Positions 1 to 11,729 of a stretch of 64,000 nucleotides of DNA are shown here, piece after piece. The position numbers and the translations under genes were made by a program. Numbering within the stretch: position 1 is the stretch's first letter; every line of letters begins with the position of its first letter. Origin of the DNA: Piliocolobus tephrosceles (taxonomy: Eukaryota > Chordata > Mammalia > Primates > Cercopithecidae); the NCBI RefSeq assembly GCF_002776525.5, contig NC_045437.1:138731150-138795149 (forward strand). Direction: 5' to 3'. Under the pieces are notes generated by a model that saw only the letters and a program-made list of their open reading frames with translations, searched no databases and was not told where the DNA came from.

Positions 1-34
1 AACCCAGACTGATTTGAGGAGGCTGAGCCATTAT

Positions 35-275
35 GAGCAGGGAGTCTGGAAACAGCCTGGATTCAAAAATCCAGTTCTTCCATATACAAACTGTGCGTAT
101 TCAGCAAGCAAGTGTACTTCTCTGAACCTTCATGTTCTCATCTATAAGGGTGGAATCATAGTTCCTTTCTTGGAGAATTACTATGAAGATTAAATGGGAT
201 AAGGCCTGCAAAGAGTTCAGCATAGTTCTTGGCTCATTGTAAGTGCTCAATAAATGGAAGCAATAATTAATGTTA
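35..275 (+). repeat. MIR SINE
   Basis: It shows the MIR layout: ctctgaaccttcatgttctc as the 'cctcagtttcctcatctg' core, a 'gattaaatgggata' segment, and an ending 'aagtgctcaataaatg'. Confidence 0.75.
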
Positions 276-322
276 TCACTAAATATTGTGCCTAGCATAA
301 TGGCATAAAGAAGGAAGAGGAG

Positions 323-621
323 AGGCCGGGCGCGGTGGCTCAAGCCTGTAATCCCAGCACTTTGCGAGGCCGAGACGGGCGGATCACGAGGTCAGGAGAT
401 CGAGACCATCCTGGCTAACACGGTGAAACCCCATCTCTACTAAAAAATACAAAAAGCTAGCCGGGCGAGGTGGTGGGCGCCTGTAGTCCCAGCTACTCGG
501 GAGGCTGAGGCAGAAGAATGGCGTAAACCCAGGAGGCAGAGGTTGCAGTGAGCTGAGATCCGGCCACTGCACTCCAGCCTGGGCGACAGAGCCAGACTCC
601 GTCTCAAAAAAAAGAAAAAAA
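323..621 (+). mobile_element. AluY, cercopithecoid-type, full length
   Basis: A complete dimeric Alu starts ggccgggcgcggtggctcaa, has a middle A-rich linker and ends in a poly-A tail. A perfect 16-base target-site duplication, AAAGAAGGAAGAGGAG, lies at 307-322 and 622-637. Diagnostic variants (ctcaagcctg, ctagccgggcgagg, gcgtaaaccc, gatccggcc) are those of Old World monkey AluY subfamilies, so the insertion should be recent. Confidence 0.93.
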
Positions 622-639
622 AAAGAAGGAAGAGGAGGA

Positions 640-1235
640 CATGAGTTGCTCATGATAGTTAGGTACTTCTAACTACTTTATATCATTATCTCATTTTGTT
701 GCCTCAACAAATCCAGCAGGAAAGCACTAGAGAAAGGGGTTAAGACATAAATGGAGATAGAAGCATTTTGTGAGCCATAAAGAGTTTCCCTGACACAGAA
801 GATTTTTAATGTCGTTATTATTTGTCTCATTTAACTAAAAGCCTCTTGAAGAGAGTCTGCTAACAGTATCTCAGTGATGTTCTCTGCCTCCCCACTCCTG
901 GCCTCCCTGATCTATCTTTATTCCTCACTCATCTGAAAAACAAGTAAAATGAAAGCCTACAGCAAATGCTTCTTGACTTTCCTACTGCACTGGCAGAGCA
1001 GAAAGTGAACCTGATAAATGAGCATACAGGAAAGTTCCTGGGTTGAAACAAGAAGAAACCATCACCTCAAGCAGGTTGCAGCTAAAAGGACGGCCAGAAA
1101 GTTCAGGCACATGGACTCCCACCTGAGGGATGCCTGCACCTTCCTTTCTCTCATTTTTTCCCTGCTGTCTGCTCTCACCCATCTTGAGTCTCAGGTAACT
1201 CTGGGCTTAGGCCTGAGCCTCACAGCCTGCAGTTG
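640..1235. other. Unassigned intergenic sequence
   Basis: I see no gene, RNA gene or recognisable repeat here. Short ORFs at 982-1236 on both strands are chance. Confidence 0.5.
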
Positions 1236-1415
1236 AAAGATTCCCGGTCCTAGTTTAGCTCTGCCATTTACTGCAAGCAAGTCACTTCCTTCTCAGTGCC
1301 TTCCTCTGTTTTATCATCTGTTAAATGAGAATAATCATCCCAGACTTCTCCAACTACCTTTTATGGGTTTTATGAAGACTGCAGATCAATGGGAGAAAAT
1401 ACATGAAAATGTATA
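1236..1415 (+). repeat. MIR SINE
   Basis: It has a MIR-like order: 'tagctctgccatttactgcaagcaagtcacttcc', then 'tcatctgttaaatgagaataat'. No target duplications were found. Confidence 0.7.
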
Positions 1416-2160
1416 TTATTGGCAAAAAATACAAGGCAAGAAATCAGTACCAATGCCATGCATGAACAGTGTTTTTATGTAATGTGGAAGATACTCATTA
1501 CCCCTTCATTTAATAGTAGAGTTTCATTTGGACTTGCATTTCAACTAACAACTTGATGATAGAATTTTAGATATCTGCAGGATGACAGAGAAACTAGTTT
1601 GGGGTCAAGGGCCATTCTGAGGTCTCTGACATCCTCACCCACATAACCCACTCCCAATTTGCCCATGTTGAGAGCTCCACCAGGTTGGCCCAGGTCCATA
1701 CTACATTATTAACTGACTTCTCAGTGAATTATGAATATAGCTCATAATCATTCTTATGAGTATAGCTAACACTTTTTAAAACCCTTTCTTAAACACGATC
1801 TTATTTTGGTTGTCACCAGGTCCCCCAGAGAAAGACAACAGGTGGATCCTTGTCTCTTTTTGGCAGGTGGAGGTAAAACATACTTGGCAAGATTATACAA
1901 GCATTGAATGAAAGGAACTTATTAAGTAATTAGCACAGGCCTGGCACAAGGGCTGCCTGAGTGATGGTCAGGGTCAAAGTGGCCTTTAGCACTGGTAAAC
2001 TCAATCCCCAGGAGCACCCATCCTACTTAGCTCACTAGGATTATCAGAATACCATTATCTTTTACCTCAGCAGCTACAACAGCCCCCTTTCAGTGTCCCC
2101 ACCTTCAGACTTTTCCCATGAATACGCTCTCCACACTAGGGACCTCACAAATACTCAAAT
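1416..2160. other. Unassigned intergenic sequence
   Basis: Nothing is clearly recognised. A weak MIR-like stretch (gtatagctaacactttttaaaa) lies at 1760-1825. Confidence 0.4.
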
Positions 2161-2164
2161 CTGA

Positions 2165-2660
2165 TTGTCTCAGTTCTGAACTTAAAACCTTTTATTAGCT
2201 CTCCATTTCCCCAAGATCAAGTTCAAACTATTTAAAGGCTTAAAGAATCCTGCACCATGAGGGTGCTGCCTCTTTCCTACCCCAGTCTCTTCTCTGCAAG
2301 CTCCTATGTCCCAGCCCCTGCTGCTCTTCTCTCAGTTCCCTCAATGTGCTGTGCCCCCTCTTATTTCTGGGCCTTTGCACATGCTGTGCCCTACCCAGAA
2401 TGTCCCCACCACCCTGACTGTCCCTCTGTCCCTCCACCCTACTGGCCTGAAGCCTGACACTTCTAAAGCTTACTCATCCCTCAATATCACTTCCTCTAGG
2501 AAGCTTTTTGCAATTCTAGACTAAAGCATATCTCTGCTATGTGCTCCCAGGGCAACTTGCCCTTCCCATCAGAATATATTTCACACTTTGCTGTGATGGC
2601 TTAATCCTCTGTTTGCTCCACTAGATGGTAAGCCATGTGCGGAGACAGCCTATACTGAAT
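2165..2660 (+). repeat. L2 LINE 3' end
   Basis: It contains the L2 hallmark 'gggcctttgcacatgctgtgcc', then 'cttcctctaggaagctttttgcaattctagac' and the downstream 'ctccactagatggtaagc'. The short ORFs at 2240-2524 lie inside it. Confidence 0.85.
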
Positions 2661-2675
2661 CCCCAGGACCTAACA

Positions 2676-2747
2676 AAGGAGGGAAGAAAGGAGGGAGGGA
2701 AGGCAGGAAGGACAGAGGGAGACAAAGAGGGAAGCAAAGAAGAAACT
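2676..2747 (+). repeat. Purine-rich (GGAA)n simple repeat
   Basis: An almost pure A/G stretch with repeated GGAAG and GGAGGG units follows the L2 end. Confidence 0.8.
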
Positions 2748-2937
2748 GCCTTGCCTATCCAACGTTTTCCTTATTCAAGCCCTTGCTTTTTCCTTATATT
2801 TGGGTTTATTCTTCATCTGGCCTTTGGGGAAAAAAAATGAAAAATAAGGAACCACCCCTAACAAACTGAAATAGAGGATCATTGTTAAAAAGAGAAGTTA
2901 AAGCCTGAAGATTTATTCTTTAAAAGTCAGTATCTGT

Positions 2938-3241
2938 AGGCCAGGTGTGGTGGCTCAAGCCTGTAATACCAGCACTTTAGGAGGCCAAGGCAGGCAGATC
3001 ATAATGTCAATAGATCGAGATCATCCTGGCCAACATGGTGAAGCCCTGTCTCTACTAAAAATACAAAAATTAGCTGGGTATGGTGGCATGTGCCTGTAGT
3101 CCCAGCTACTCAGGAGGCTGAGGCAGGAGAATCACTTGAACCTCAGAGGCAGAGGTTGCAGTGAGACGAGATCATGCCACTGCACTCCAGCCTGGCAACA
3201 GAGCGAGACTGTGTCTCAAAAAAATAAATAAATAAAAATTA
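2938..3241 (+). mobile_element. AluS, full length
   Basis: It is a full dimer beginning ggccaggtgtggtggctcaa and ending in an A/T-rich tail. Imperfect target duplications (aaaagtcagtatctgt / aaaaattagtatctgt) lie at 2922-2937 and 3242-3257. Confidence 0.92.
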
Positions 3242-3589
3242 AAAAATTAGTATCTGTGTCTGTTCCTGGGAAACTTACTCATGGAAATTAGGAAAAAATC
3301 AAAATCAAGATTCATAATACCCTCTGAGCCAAGGATTCCTTTTGAGAAAGCTCCTTGGAACAGCTAATTCCTCACACAGAGAGAAACAGAAGATCCCAGA
3401 GCCCTGGCTGAAATATTAACAAATTATCTCAGAAATGAGGTACAATCACCCCTTCTTTTGTGTCTCATGGGAACTGATATCGGCTCCCACCTGCCTGTGC
3501 CTTGGTGTTTACATGTCCATCTTCACCTGCTACACTAAGAGCAACTGCAGTCAGGACCCAGGCCTGAGCTATGTCTGCCCCCAAGACTC

Positions 3590-3652
3590 AATACCCGGCC
3601 TGGCACAGAGCAGATGTTGAAGAAATGCTTTCTGCATGAGTGAATGAATGAC
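3590..3652 (+). repeat. L2 LINE extreme 3' end
   Basis: The signature 'ggcctggcacagagcagatg...gaatgaatgacc' marks the L2 terminus. Confidence 0.65.
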
Positions 3653-4204
3653 CTTTACTCATAGGCCTCCTTGAGCAACCTTCCCATATCCTTCATTCTC
3701 TCAATGCCTGTTTATTGCATGTCTATTAAGCACCAAATAACAATACCTTATGGAGTTCACAATTTCTTGGAGAAGGTAGGTATTATGCATATAACTCCAA
3801 GTATGCTCAGTATTTGCAAAAAGACATTCACTGTGCATCTGCAGCCTACAAGAGGAATCAATTAAAAGCTGAGACCTCTGAAAGTTGTATGGGATTTAGT
3901 CTGGCAAAGTGGGGGGATGTGGGAGAGAACATGTGGGAGAGAACATTCTAGGAAATGGGGTGAGTATATGAGAAGTGTCCAAATAGAAAAACACGGCCAC
4001 ACAAGAGGTTTTGAGAGGAAACATCCTCCAAGCCTGAAAGCCAGCACAGTGTGGTACAGCAGCTTTCATGCATCGTCCTAGCAGGGGAGCTTTTCTTCCA
4101 GTAAAATCCTCTGTAGAACCCATTAATATCAAGCATAAAAATAGAACTGCTCTGGTTGGAGCCACTGCTATGTTTGCCAAAGGAGGCAAATATTTTAGCC
4201 CATG
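3653..4204. other. Unassigned intergenic sequence
   Basis: A possible old repeat fragment lies at 3690-3790 (tttattgcatgtctattaagcac). The rest is not recognised. Confidence 0.4.
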
Positions 4205-4340
4205 GCTTCTCAGACTACAACATGCATACAAATCACCTGGGATCTTGTTAAAAGGCAGATTCTGACTCAGGAGTTCTAGGGTGGGACCTGAGATTTTGCA
4301 TATCTAGCAGCCTCGGTGATGTTGTGGCTGGTCCACCAAC
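4205..4340. mobile_element. MER5A-like hAT DNA transposon fragment
   Basis: Elements of the palindromic MER5A consensus are visible: 'catacaaatcacctggga', 'ctgactcaggagttctagggtgggacctgag' and 'ttttgcatatctagcag'. Confidence 0.6.
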
Positions 4341-4474
4341 ATCTCTTTGAGCAGCAAGATCCCAGAGACTGACGAAACAGTTAACCAGGAATGAAAAGAA
4401 AGCTCAGGATGGCCACATGGCCTCTTCAGATCTGAAGGTCTGTAAAGGGTATGTTAAAAGAGTGTCTGACCACC

Positions 4475-5335
4475 TGTTAAAATAGCTATCATCAAAAAAA
4501 GAGACAAGTCGCTGGTGAGGATGTGGAGAAAAGGAAACCCTTTATACAGTTGGTGGGAATGTAAATTGCACAGCCATTATGGGAACTGGTATGGAGGTTT
4601 CTCAAAAAAATAAAAATAGAACTATCAATATGATCTAGCAATCCAATTTCTGGGTATGTATCCAAATGAAATAAAATCAGGATCTTAAAAAGATATTTGC
4701 ACTGCCATGTTCAACACCACATTATTCACAATAGCCAAGATATGAAAACCTAAATGTCTATCAACAGATAAATGGATAAAGAAATTGTGGTATATGTACA
4801 TAGGCAATGGAATATTACTCAGCCTTTAAAAAGAAGGAAATCCTGCTACTTACAACAACACGGATGAACCTGGAGGACATTATGCAAAGTGAAATAAGCC
4901 AGACACATAGAAAGACTAATACTGCATGATCTCACTTAAATGTAAAATCTAAAATACTGAAACTCATAGAAGCACAGAGTAGAACCGTAGTTGCCAGGGG
5001 CTAAAGGGAGAGAGAAACAGGGAGATGTTGGTTAAAAGATATAAAGCTTCAGTTATATAAATTCAGTTATTATATATGAGTTCTGGAAACCTAATATCCA
5101 GCAATGTGACTGTAGTTAACAGTACTGTACTATATACTTGAAATGTGCTAAGGGAGTAGATCTTAAGTGTTCTCACCACGCAAAAAGTAATCATGACCAT
5201 GCAAGGTGATAAATATATAAATTAGCTCAATTGTGGTGATCTTTTCACAATGTATACAGATACCAAAGCATTGCATAGTATGCTTAAATATATACAACTT
5301 CTATTTGTCAATTATACCTCAATTTTTAAAAGTAA
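4475..5335 (+). mobile_element. L1M-type LINE-1 3' end, 5' truncated
   Basis: It runs from the end of ORF2 ('atgtggagaaaaggaaaccc', 'ttattcacaatagccaagatatg', 'aaatggataaagaaattgtgg') through a 3' UTR with 'agtagaaccgtagttgccaggggct' to 'caattatacctcaatttttaaaa'. Reading frames are broken, so it is inactive. Confidence 0.9.
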
Positions 5336-5446
5336 ATGTGTGGGTCTGTACATAAACTTGAGACATTGTGGGTTGAGGGTCTGGGCATATTACTATTGAA
5401 GTTGTATGTATGTGCTCAAATCTGCTTCCATGTGTGCACATGCATA

Positions 5447-5470
5447 TGTGTGTGTGTGTGTGTGTGTGTG
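5447..5470 (+). repeat. (TG)n microsatellite
   Basis: There are about twelve uninterrupted TG units. Confidence 0.95.
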
Positions 5471-6079
5471 CATACACCTCAACAAATGCTCACAATAGAA
5501 TAAGACTGATGGGCACTATAAATAGTTCCTGGGAGCTACAGCAGCATAATCCGGATTTAGAAGAAAATCAATTATTTGATCTGTCACTGATGTCAGCAGG
5601 TCATCCACAATCCACCCTACTCTTGCCCTGTTATTTTAGTGTCACAAATGAAAAAGAGAAAGAGATACTCAGAGCAAGGCTTCAGCTTCTTGGGAAGGAG
5701 TTAGGATATGTGCCTCAAAAAGGATTGTCTCTCCACCCAAGTATTGGTTAAAAGGTCTCGCTGTACCCCATAGGTGTCCCAAAATGGCATATAATCATAG
5801 GGTGTCTGTGCCTAGGGGATAGAGGGCTAGGACTGCCTCAGGATTTCAGGGCTATATGTAGGTCCCCCTGCCCGAAGCTGCCACTCCACCACCTGTTACA
5901 ATGCCTAAAACCACGCTATTGGAGTTTGTGCTCTTGTAATCTAAAGATTTCCAGCCTTAGGATTTTCGTTCATCTGTGTGGGATAATACTTTAAGCTTCT
6001 ATGGTGTAATTCTTTAGGGAGTTTGAAGACCAGTAAGTGAAAGCAAGGCCTTATGGAATGAGACCCTGGATATGAGCCA
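5471..6079. other. Unassigned intergenic sequence
   Basis: Not recognised. An ORF of 113 codons (5410-5751) crosses the (TG)n and is chance. Confidence 0.4.
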
Positions 6080-6289
6080 CTGGTTCTATAAAACCACCTA
6101 AAGAGCAAATGTGATCCTTGGTTGTGTTAATAAGAGTAGACGGTACAAATTAAAGGAGATGATGATCCCAAAGATTTTTATGTATTCAGAACCTATGGAA
6201 TAGCCAGAGTGATCACAAAAGGCAAACCTTTGCCTCGCTTCTCCACAACTTAAAGCCTTTATAAACCAAAAATAGAATTTGAAGCCCCC

Positions 6290-7178
6290 CAATCATCTGA
6301 ATGAACCCCTCCCCTTGGCAAGGGTATTCCAAAGTTAACCTGAAAAACTAGTTCAGGCCCTGATAGGAAGGGGAAGCCTGACATGCATCATTATACCCTC
6401 CTCCCTTTTGGAATTACTGATAGACACCAGGCGTGGTAGCTCGCACCTGTAATCCCTGCGCTTTAGGAGGCCAAGGCGAGTGGATCACTTGAGATCAGGA
6501 GTTGGAGACCAGCCTGGGCAACATGGTGAAACAATGTCTCTACTAAAAATACAAAAATTAGCCGGGTATGGTGGCATGTGCCTGTAATTCCAGCTACTTG
6601 GGAGGCTGAGGCAGGAGAATCGCTTGACCCCAGGAGGCAGAGGTTGCAGTAAGCCAGGATAGCACCACTGTATTCCAGCCTGGGTGACAGAGCAAGACTC
6701 TGTCTCAAAAAAAAAAAAAAAAAAATTACTAATAGAACAGACTCTTTATGCCTAATAAGAAATATTTACAATCTATTCTCTCTGAACCCTGCTACCTGAA
6801 GGCTTCATCTGCATGATAAAACTTTGGTCTCTATCACCCCTTATTGTAATCCATTATTTTCTATTGATAATAACTCTTTCAACCAATTGCCAATCAGAAA
6901 AATCTTTAAATCTACCTATGACCTGGAAGCTGCCCCCCCACCCCCACCACTTCAAGTTGTCCCACCTTTCCAGACCGAACCAGTGTATATCTTACAGGTA
7001 TTGATTGATATCTCATGTCTCCCTAAAATGTTTAAAACCAAGGTGTACCCTGACCACCTTGGGCACATGTTGTTAGGACCTCCTGAGGCTGTGTCAGGAA
7101 CACATCCTTAACCTTGGCAAAATAAACTTTCTAAATTGATTGAGACCTGTCTCAGATACTTTTGATTCACACCTTTTA
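6290..7178 (+). mobile_element. ERV1-type solo LTR (MER39-like), interrupted by an Alu
   Basis: The 3' part has an LTR polyadenylation region: 'ccttggcaaaataaactttc' with AATAAA at 7121-7126, followed by 'gattgagacctgtctcagatac'. The 5' part, from 'cccctccccttggcaagggtattcc', is separated by the Alu at 6427-6722. The LTR may begin as early as about 6080. No viral coding sequence is seen. The family name is from memory of the consensus and is uncertain. Confidence 0.55.
6427..6722 (+). mobile_element. AluS/J, full length, nested in an LTR
   Basis: A complete Alu with a poly-A tail ends near 6725. The imperfect duplication aattactgatagaca / aattactaatagaaca (6412-6426 and 6724-6739) shows insertion into the surrounding ERV-type LTR. 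Confidence 0.9.
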
Positions 7179-7254
7179 GCATCTGGCTGTTGCTCTTACA
7201 GAAGCCAAAGTTTTCAAATGACTTGTGAGATTCAGTACCATGCAGCCCCATTCA

Positions 7255-7545
7255 CCATTCTGGTGTATGTCTCCTGCTGCTCATTGCCTCACTAAGCTCT
7301 ACCCACACTGACTTTCTTTTGTTCCTACCATGTGCCAAGCACCTTCTGTTCCTCAGGACCTTTGCACATGCTGTTTCCTCTGCTTGGACTGCTCACCTCT
7401 CTCCTCTCCCTCTTCACTGGGCCAGCTCCTGTTCACCCTACAAGTCTCAGCTTAAATGCTACTTCCTTAGAGGAGATTTCCATGCTTCCACAACTCCACA
7501 GTCCATGCACCTGAGCATCTATTTCTGCGCCATTGTAGTTGTAGT
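7255..7545 (+). repeat. L2 LINE, first part (interrupted by MIR)
   Basis: It has 'aggacctttgcacatgctgtttcc' followed by 'tacaagtctcagcttaaatgctacttcctt'. The L2 resumes at 7795-7935 after an inserted MIR. Confidence 0.85.
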
Positions 7546-7559
7546 TGTAGTACTGTAGT

Positions 7560-7790
7560 AGTAACAGCAGCTAACATTTTCTGTATTTACGACATTCCAA
7601 CTTTGGTTCTAGGTACTTTTCATTTTTAGCTCCTAATAACAACCCTAATGAAGTAGCTGTTATTATTCCCCTCTCCCCCACTCAACAGATCGGGGAATTC
7701 TGGGCTACAAAAGTCAAACAACTTACCCAACAGCTCCAAAAGGTAAATGGTGGGGCTGCAGCTCAAATTCACCAAGTGGGTCTTCAGAAT
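7560..7790 (-). repeat. MIR SINE inserted in L2
   Basis: In reverse orientation it shows 'cagctaacattttctg', 'tagctcctaataacaaccctaatgaagtagc', then the degraded 'acagatcggggaattctggg' core and 'ggtggggctgcagctcaaattc'. Confidence 0.75.
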
Positions 7791-7794
7791 TATT

Positions 7795-7935
7795 TACTCA
7801 ATGAATGTTTTCTCCATAATACTCAGAAACCAGGAATCAGGTATTGCTTAACACCCATCACCAGTATGCAGCACAAAGCCTGGCACATGGTAGGTACTAT
7901 ATAAATATTTGTTGAATAAGTAAATGAATGAATAA
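7795..7935 (+). repeat. L2 LINE 3' terminus (second part)
   Basis: 'aaagcctggcacatggtagg' followed by 'aatatttgttgaataagtaaatgaatgaat' is the L2 end. It continues the L2 that begins at 7255. Confidence 0.8.
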
Positions 7936-8785
7936 GTTAGGATGAGGCCAAGGACAATAATCTAGATGGTGAGAGGTCTAGAAATTACAAGAGAAATGGC
8001 TGAGGGTGAAGAGAATTCTTAATTAAGAGAAAAGATGCAGGGCTGACTTGACAAGTGAGAAGGAAACAAACTTCTTCTCTGTGGCTGCAGAGAGCAGGGC
8101 CTGAAACAATGAGTAAAACACAGAGGAAAGAGATTTCACCTCAGTAAAAAGACCATCACTCAGCAGAGGCCAAAGTATAAGTGTTTCCCTTAGGTAGTGA
8201 GAGACCCATCACAGTAAGTATGCAAGCACAGGCTACAACAACAGTGGATAGGAAAGTACCTGGAAGTAGTCAAGCTTCAAACTGCATCTGTTCTGTGTGT
8301 GTCCCCACCCCTAATAGGTAAGAACCTGTGAGTTCACAGACCCCTCTTCGCACCCCTTATCCCTAGACATTCCAAAGGAAAAATTTTAGCAGGGAAATAC
8401 ACCCACGGGGTTTGTCATAATTTGCTCCTAGCTGAAAATAGAAAGATGGGCTGGTGTCATAAAAAATACAATAGCAAAAGGCTCTCCCTTATTGTGAGAG
8501 CCATTCAGCCCAGGATCAAAGCTGGACTCAGATGAAACAATGAGGCCATTTCCTACTCCAGCAAAACTGCAGTCGGGTTCTTCCGTGGCTCAGCTGCCCT
8601 GCCTCTCTCAGATCACAGCACCACTCTCACGGATGAAAGGGACAGTCTGGTGTTCCTTGAAGCTTGTGGCTGGGTACTTTTTATTTGCATTTAATTGAAT
8701 AGCGCAGGCAACAAAAAGGTGCTCCTACTAGATGACCTTTCAGGGCCTTCCCTGCTTATATTTTGATTTTGTGAATTGAATTAGG
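7936..8785. other. Unassigned intergenic sequence
   Basis: No gene or clear repeat is recognised. Confidence 0.4.
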
Positions 8786-8794
8786 TTGAATTGG

Positions 8795-8945
8795 AGCATG
8801 TCAGAAGTAAGAGGAACTTAAATATCATGTAATCTACTCTTTGCCTTAGAGAGAAGGAAATTCAGGCACAGAGAAGGGAGGTAGCTTGTCCAAGGTTACA
8901 CAAAAAATCCTAGAAAAATTAGAACCCCAACCTCTAGTTTGCATT
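8795..8945 (-). repeat. Degraded MIR-like SINE
   Basis: 'gaaggaaattcaggcacagagaagg' followed by 'ttgtccaaggttacac' is a reverse MIR core with poor flanks. Confidence 0.5.
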
Positions 8946-8960
8946 CTATCTTTCTCCATT

Positions 8961-9769
8961 TATCCAAGAGTGTTTTCAGAGAGTTGGTGCTTTCTGAGAT
9001 CAGGCAGGCCCCATATATCCAGCTTCTTTTGCATCACCTACGTGGAGAGCCATTAGCAAGGATTTACTTGGTGGAGGCTCCACTTGGGGTCAGGAATTAA
9101 CTCCCAACTCTTAAATAATTTTTTCACAAAGACTAGATAATTTGGTTTCCTCTTATCCAAGCCAGGTGATCTGGAAGCAGGAGCAAAATGAAGACCAAAA
9201 ATGCTTGTGCCCAAATGACCTACATGACACCTGTCAACATTCTGATTTCTGTTTAGAGACTGGGTCACAAAACTGTTGCATCGAAACAAAAACAAACAAA
9301 AATATTTAGAATGAGTAAGCTGAAAATAATCATAAAGATCTCCCAATCGTGTGATTCCCAAGTACTACTTCCTGGATGTGCCATGTTGACATGAAAAAAA
9401 AAATAAAGGAAATGTTTAATAATATTTCTATGTATATATACAAATGTATGCACATCTTTCCTGAGATAGGTCATCCTTTATGCTGAGATTATGTTCTTAT
9501 AACAATATAGCCTTTATTTTATAAAATGATAGTGATAGTTGGCTTTCTATCTTGAATTTAATATTCTTACCTGGCAAAATGAAAATTGACAACAAAGTTG
9601 ACAGCATTTGTTGGGTTCTCTCAATTTTTTAGAAATTTTAGAAATCCACAAAGTCTTGAAACTACAGTCTTCCTTTTTACAACTGTGAGACTAGAGGACC
9701 CTGGAATAAAACCATGTTTCCAAGTTCTTACAGTCTCTTACAAACCAATTCCAAAGTTTGAGGAGCCAT
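8961..9769. other. Unassigned intergenic sequence
   Basis: AT-rich with a short A run near 9393. The ORF of 102 codons at 9053-9361 has no recognisable domain. Confidence 0.4.
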
Positions 9770-9960
9770 CAAGCTACTCTACTCCTAACTCAGCATTAAA
9801 ATTGCTGTGGGGTCCTGGACAAATTGTTTAATTTTGAGCCTCTACTTTCACAACTAGAAAGTGGACACAATAATCCCTGCCCTGACTTCTTCACAGGTAG
9901 CAGAAGGTCAGCCTGTGTGAAAGTGCTTTGAATGTAACGAGATAGCATAATCAGCTCTGT
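9770..9960 (+). repeat. MIR SINE
   Basis: 'gtcctggacaaattgtttaa' and 'ctctactttcacaactagaaagtggacacaataat' fit the MIR forward order. Confidence 0.6.
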
Positions 9961-9970
9961 GCAAGCAGCT

Positions 9971-10770
9971 GCAAACCCTGGTGCTTGCAGGGCAGACGAG
10001 AAACAGGAACAAGTGAAGCAGGCCAAGTGTGAGTGAACAGACAGCAGCTACCGCTCAGTCTCAGTAATGAGAATGCAATAACAGAGGGTGGGGAGTGGGG
10101 CAAACTAGCAAGTTCAGCATCTGAAGGGAGAAGAGTGGCTACCCCAGCCAATTTTTGCCATGTTGTAATGTGGGTCGAAGGTAACCAGATATTCTGATTT
10201 TCAGAAATACTGGAATCTTACATTTTTATGTGCTATGTTTTGATTTATGAATGTTGGCCACAAATTCAAACTTTAAAAAATTGTGAGAGTAAACAAAACA
10301 TGCCATATGGGGATTGCCTGTATGTAAGCCCCTGGTCTCAGTGACTCCACACCTATCTTTTTCTGAAAGTCCCATGGACAGGATATATTAGTAAGTGCCA
10401 AAGCAATCTTTATTGCCTCACAAGAACACAGCTCAAGACAAAACTGAACAATACAAATTCGCAATGAAGATCAGCCCCCAAGGGTCAATATACACATTTC
10501 AGGGTTAGGCAAGGGATAAAACTGGTTGAAGAAACACTTCGTGAACTAGGACAACACTGTCTATAAAAGCTCACCCACTAGTTTAACATTCTAGATCAGT
10601 TCTCTGTCCTCTTACCCAATTTGAAATAAAATTTCCTAATCCTAAAAATGGGGCAAATTACACATGTTCAATTACACATATCTAATATATCTACTTATAT
10701 GAGACTGTGTATAATTTGAACAAAACAAAGATGGTAAATATGTGGCAAGATTGTTTTGTTCCTGATAATG
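9971..10770. other. Unassigned intergenic sequence
   Basis: No recognised feature; AT-rich toward the 3' end. Confidence 0.4.
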
Positions 10771-10774
10771 AGGA

Positions 10775-10985
10775 TGATGATAACTAACTGCACAACAGGC
10801 ACAATTCGAAAAGCTCTTTAAATTATTAATTAATTTGATCCTCATGGCAACTCAATAAGGTAGATACTCCTATCATCAGCATTTTACAGACATGAAAATT
10901 GAGGAACAGAAAGGTTAAGTAATTGCTCAATGTTACACAGCTGAAAAGTGGCAGCACTGGAGCCCATTGATTGCAGCCTTCTTCC
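10775..10985 (-). repeat. MIR SINE
   Basis: It reads 'gatcctcatggcaactcaataaggtag', 'attttacagacatgaaaattgaggaacagaaagg', then 'gttacacagctgaaaagtggcag', in reverse MIR order. Confidence 0.85.
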
Positions 10986-11195
10986 CTGCTGTGCTTCAGA
11001 ATCCTTGTCAATAGAGTGATCCAAGAGGCTCCTACCCACTGATCAGGTTATCAGGCAGTTAAAATCTGCCTTCCCGACTCTAGCCCAATGTAATGCCTGG
11101 CACAGAAGACATCCTATTACCCTTATTAAATATCGGCTCCCTTCCTTATACTTTATACTTTGTCATAAAGACCAAATCATAGGATGTGTGTAAGA

Positions 11196-11418
11196 CAGGG
11201 TATCTCAACCTCAGCACTGTTGACATTTTGGGCTATAGATTTTTGTTGTGGGGGGCTGGTCTGTGCATTTAAGGGAATGTGGCAGCAACCATGGTCTCTA
11301 CCCACTAGACACCACTATCACACCCACGTATCACCCATCCCCCATGAAAACAAAAATGTTTTCAGACATTGTCAAATGTCTCCCAGGGGACAAAACTGTC
11401 TCCAGTGGAAAACCACTG
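11196..11418 (-). mobile_element. MER20 hAT-Charlie element, full length
   Basis: It begins with the MER20 terminal CAGGGTATCTCAACCTCAGC, runs through 'tgacattttgggctatag' and 'cagacattgtcaaatgtctcc', and ends at AAACCACTG. Eight-base target duplications GTGTAAGA (11188-11195) and GTATAAGA (11419-11426) match at 7 of 8 positions. Confidence 0.9.
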
Positions 11419-11729
11419 GTATAAGATATGATTAGTCAGACTCCTCCTATACCCACAGTGATACACCCAGCTTCCCTTGGCTTCTCACAGCTGCCGAGCC
11501 CCACCCCACACTGTGAGTTATCTTCACCCTTCATTGTAAAATAACAAGCATCTCCCCCAGGAACTGCCTACTCCACTGTTCTCAAACAGCTCCCCGAGAA
11601 CTTTCCATTTTAAGGGTTTCATTGTTAATTTCTGTAGGAAATGGATGAGGTTTGGAGGATAACAAACAAGACAGGAATGGGGAAATAAAAGTTCCAGAGT
11701 TCTCATAACAGTAGAAATATGTTAGACTA

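Noticed and set aside
384..653. 89-codon ORF on - with the typical 'SGSVAQAGVQWPDLSSLQ' sequence
   Set aside because: This is the well-known antisense translation of an Alu; similar ORFs at 6463, 29847, 30668 and 42762 have the same origin.
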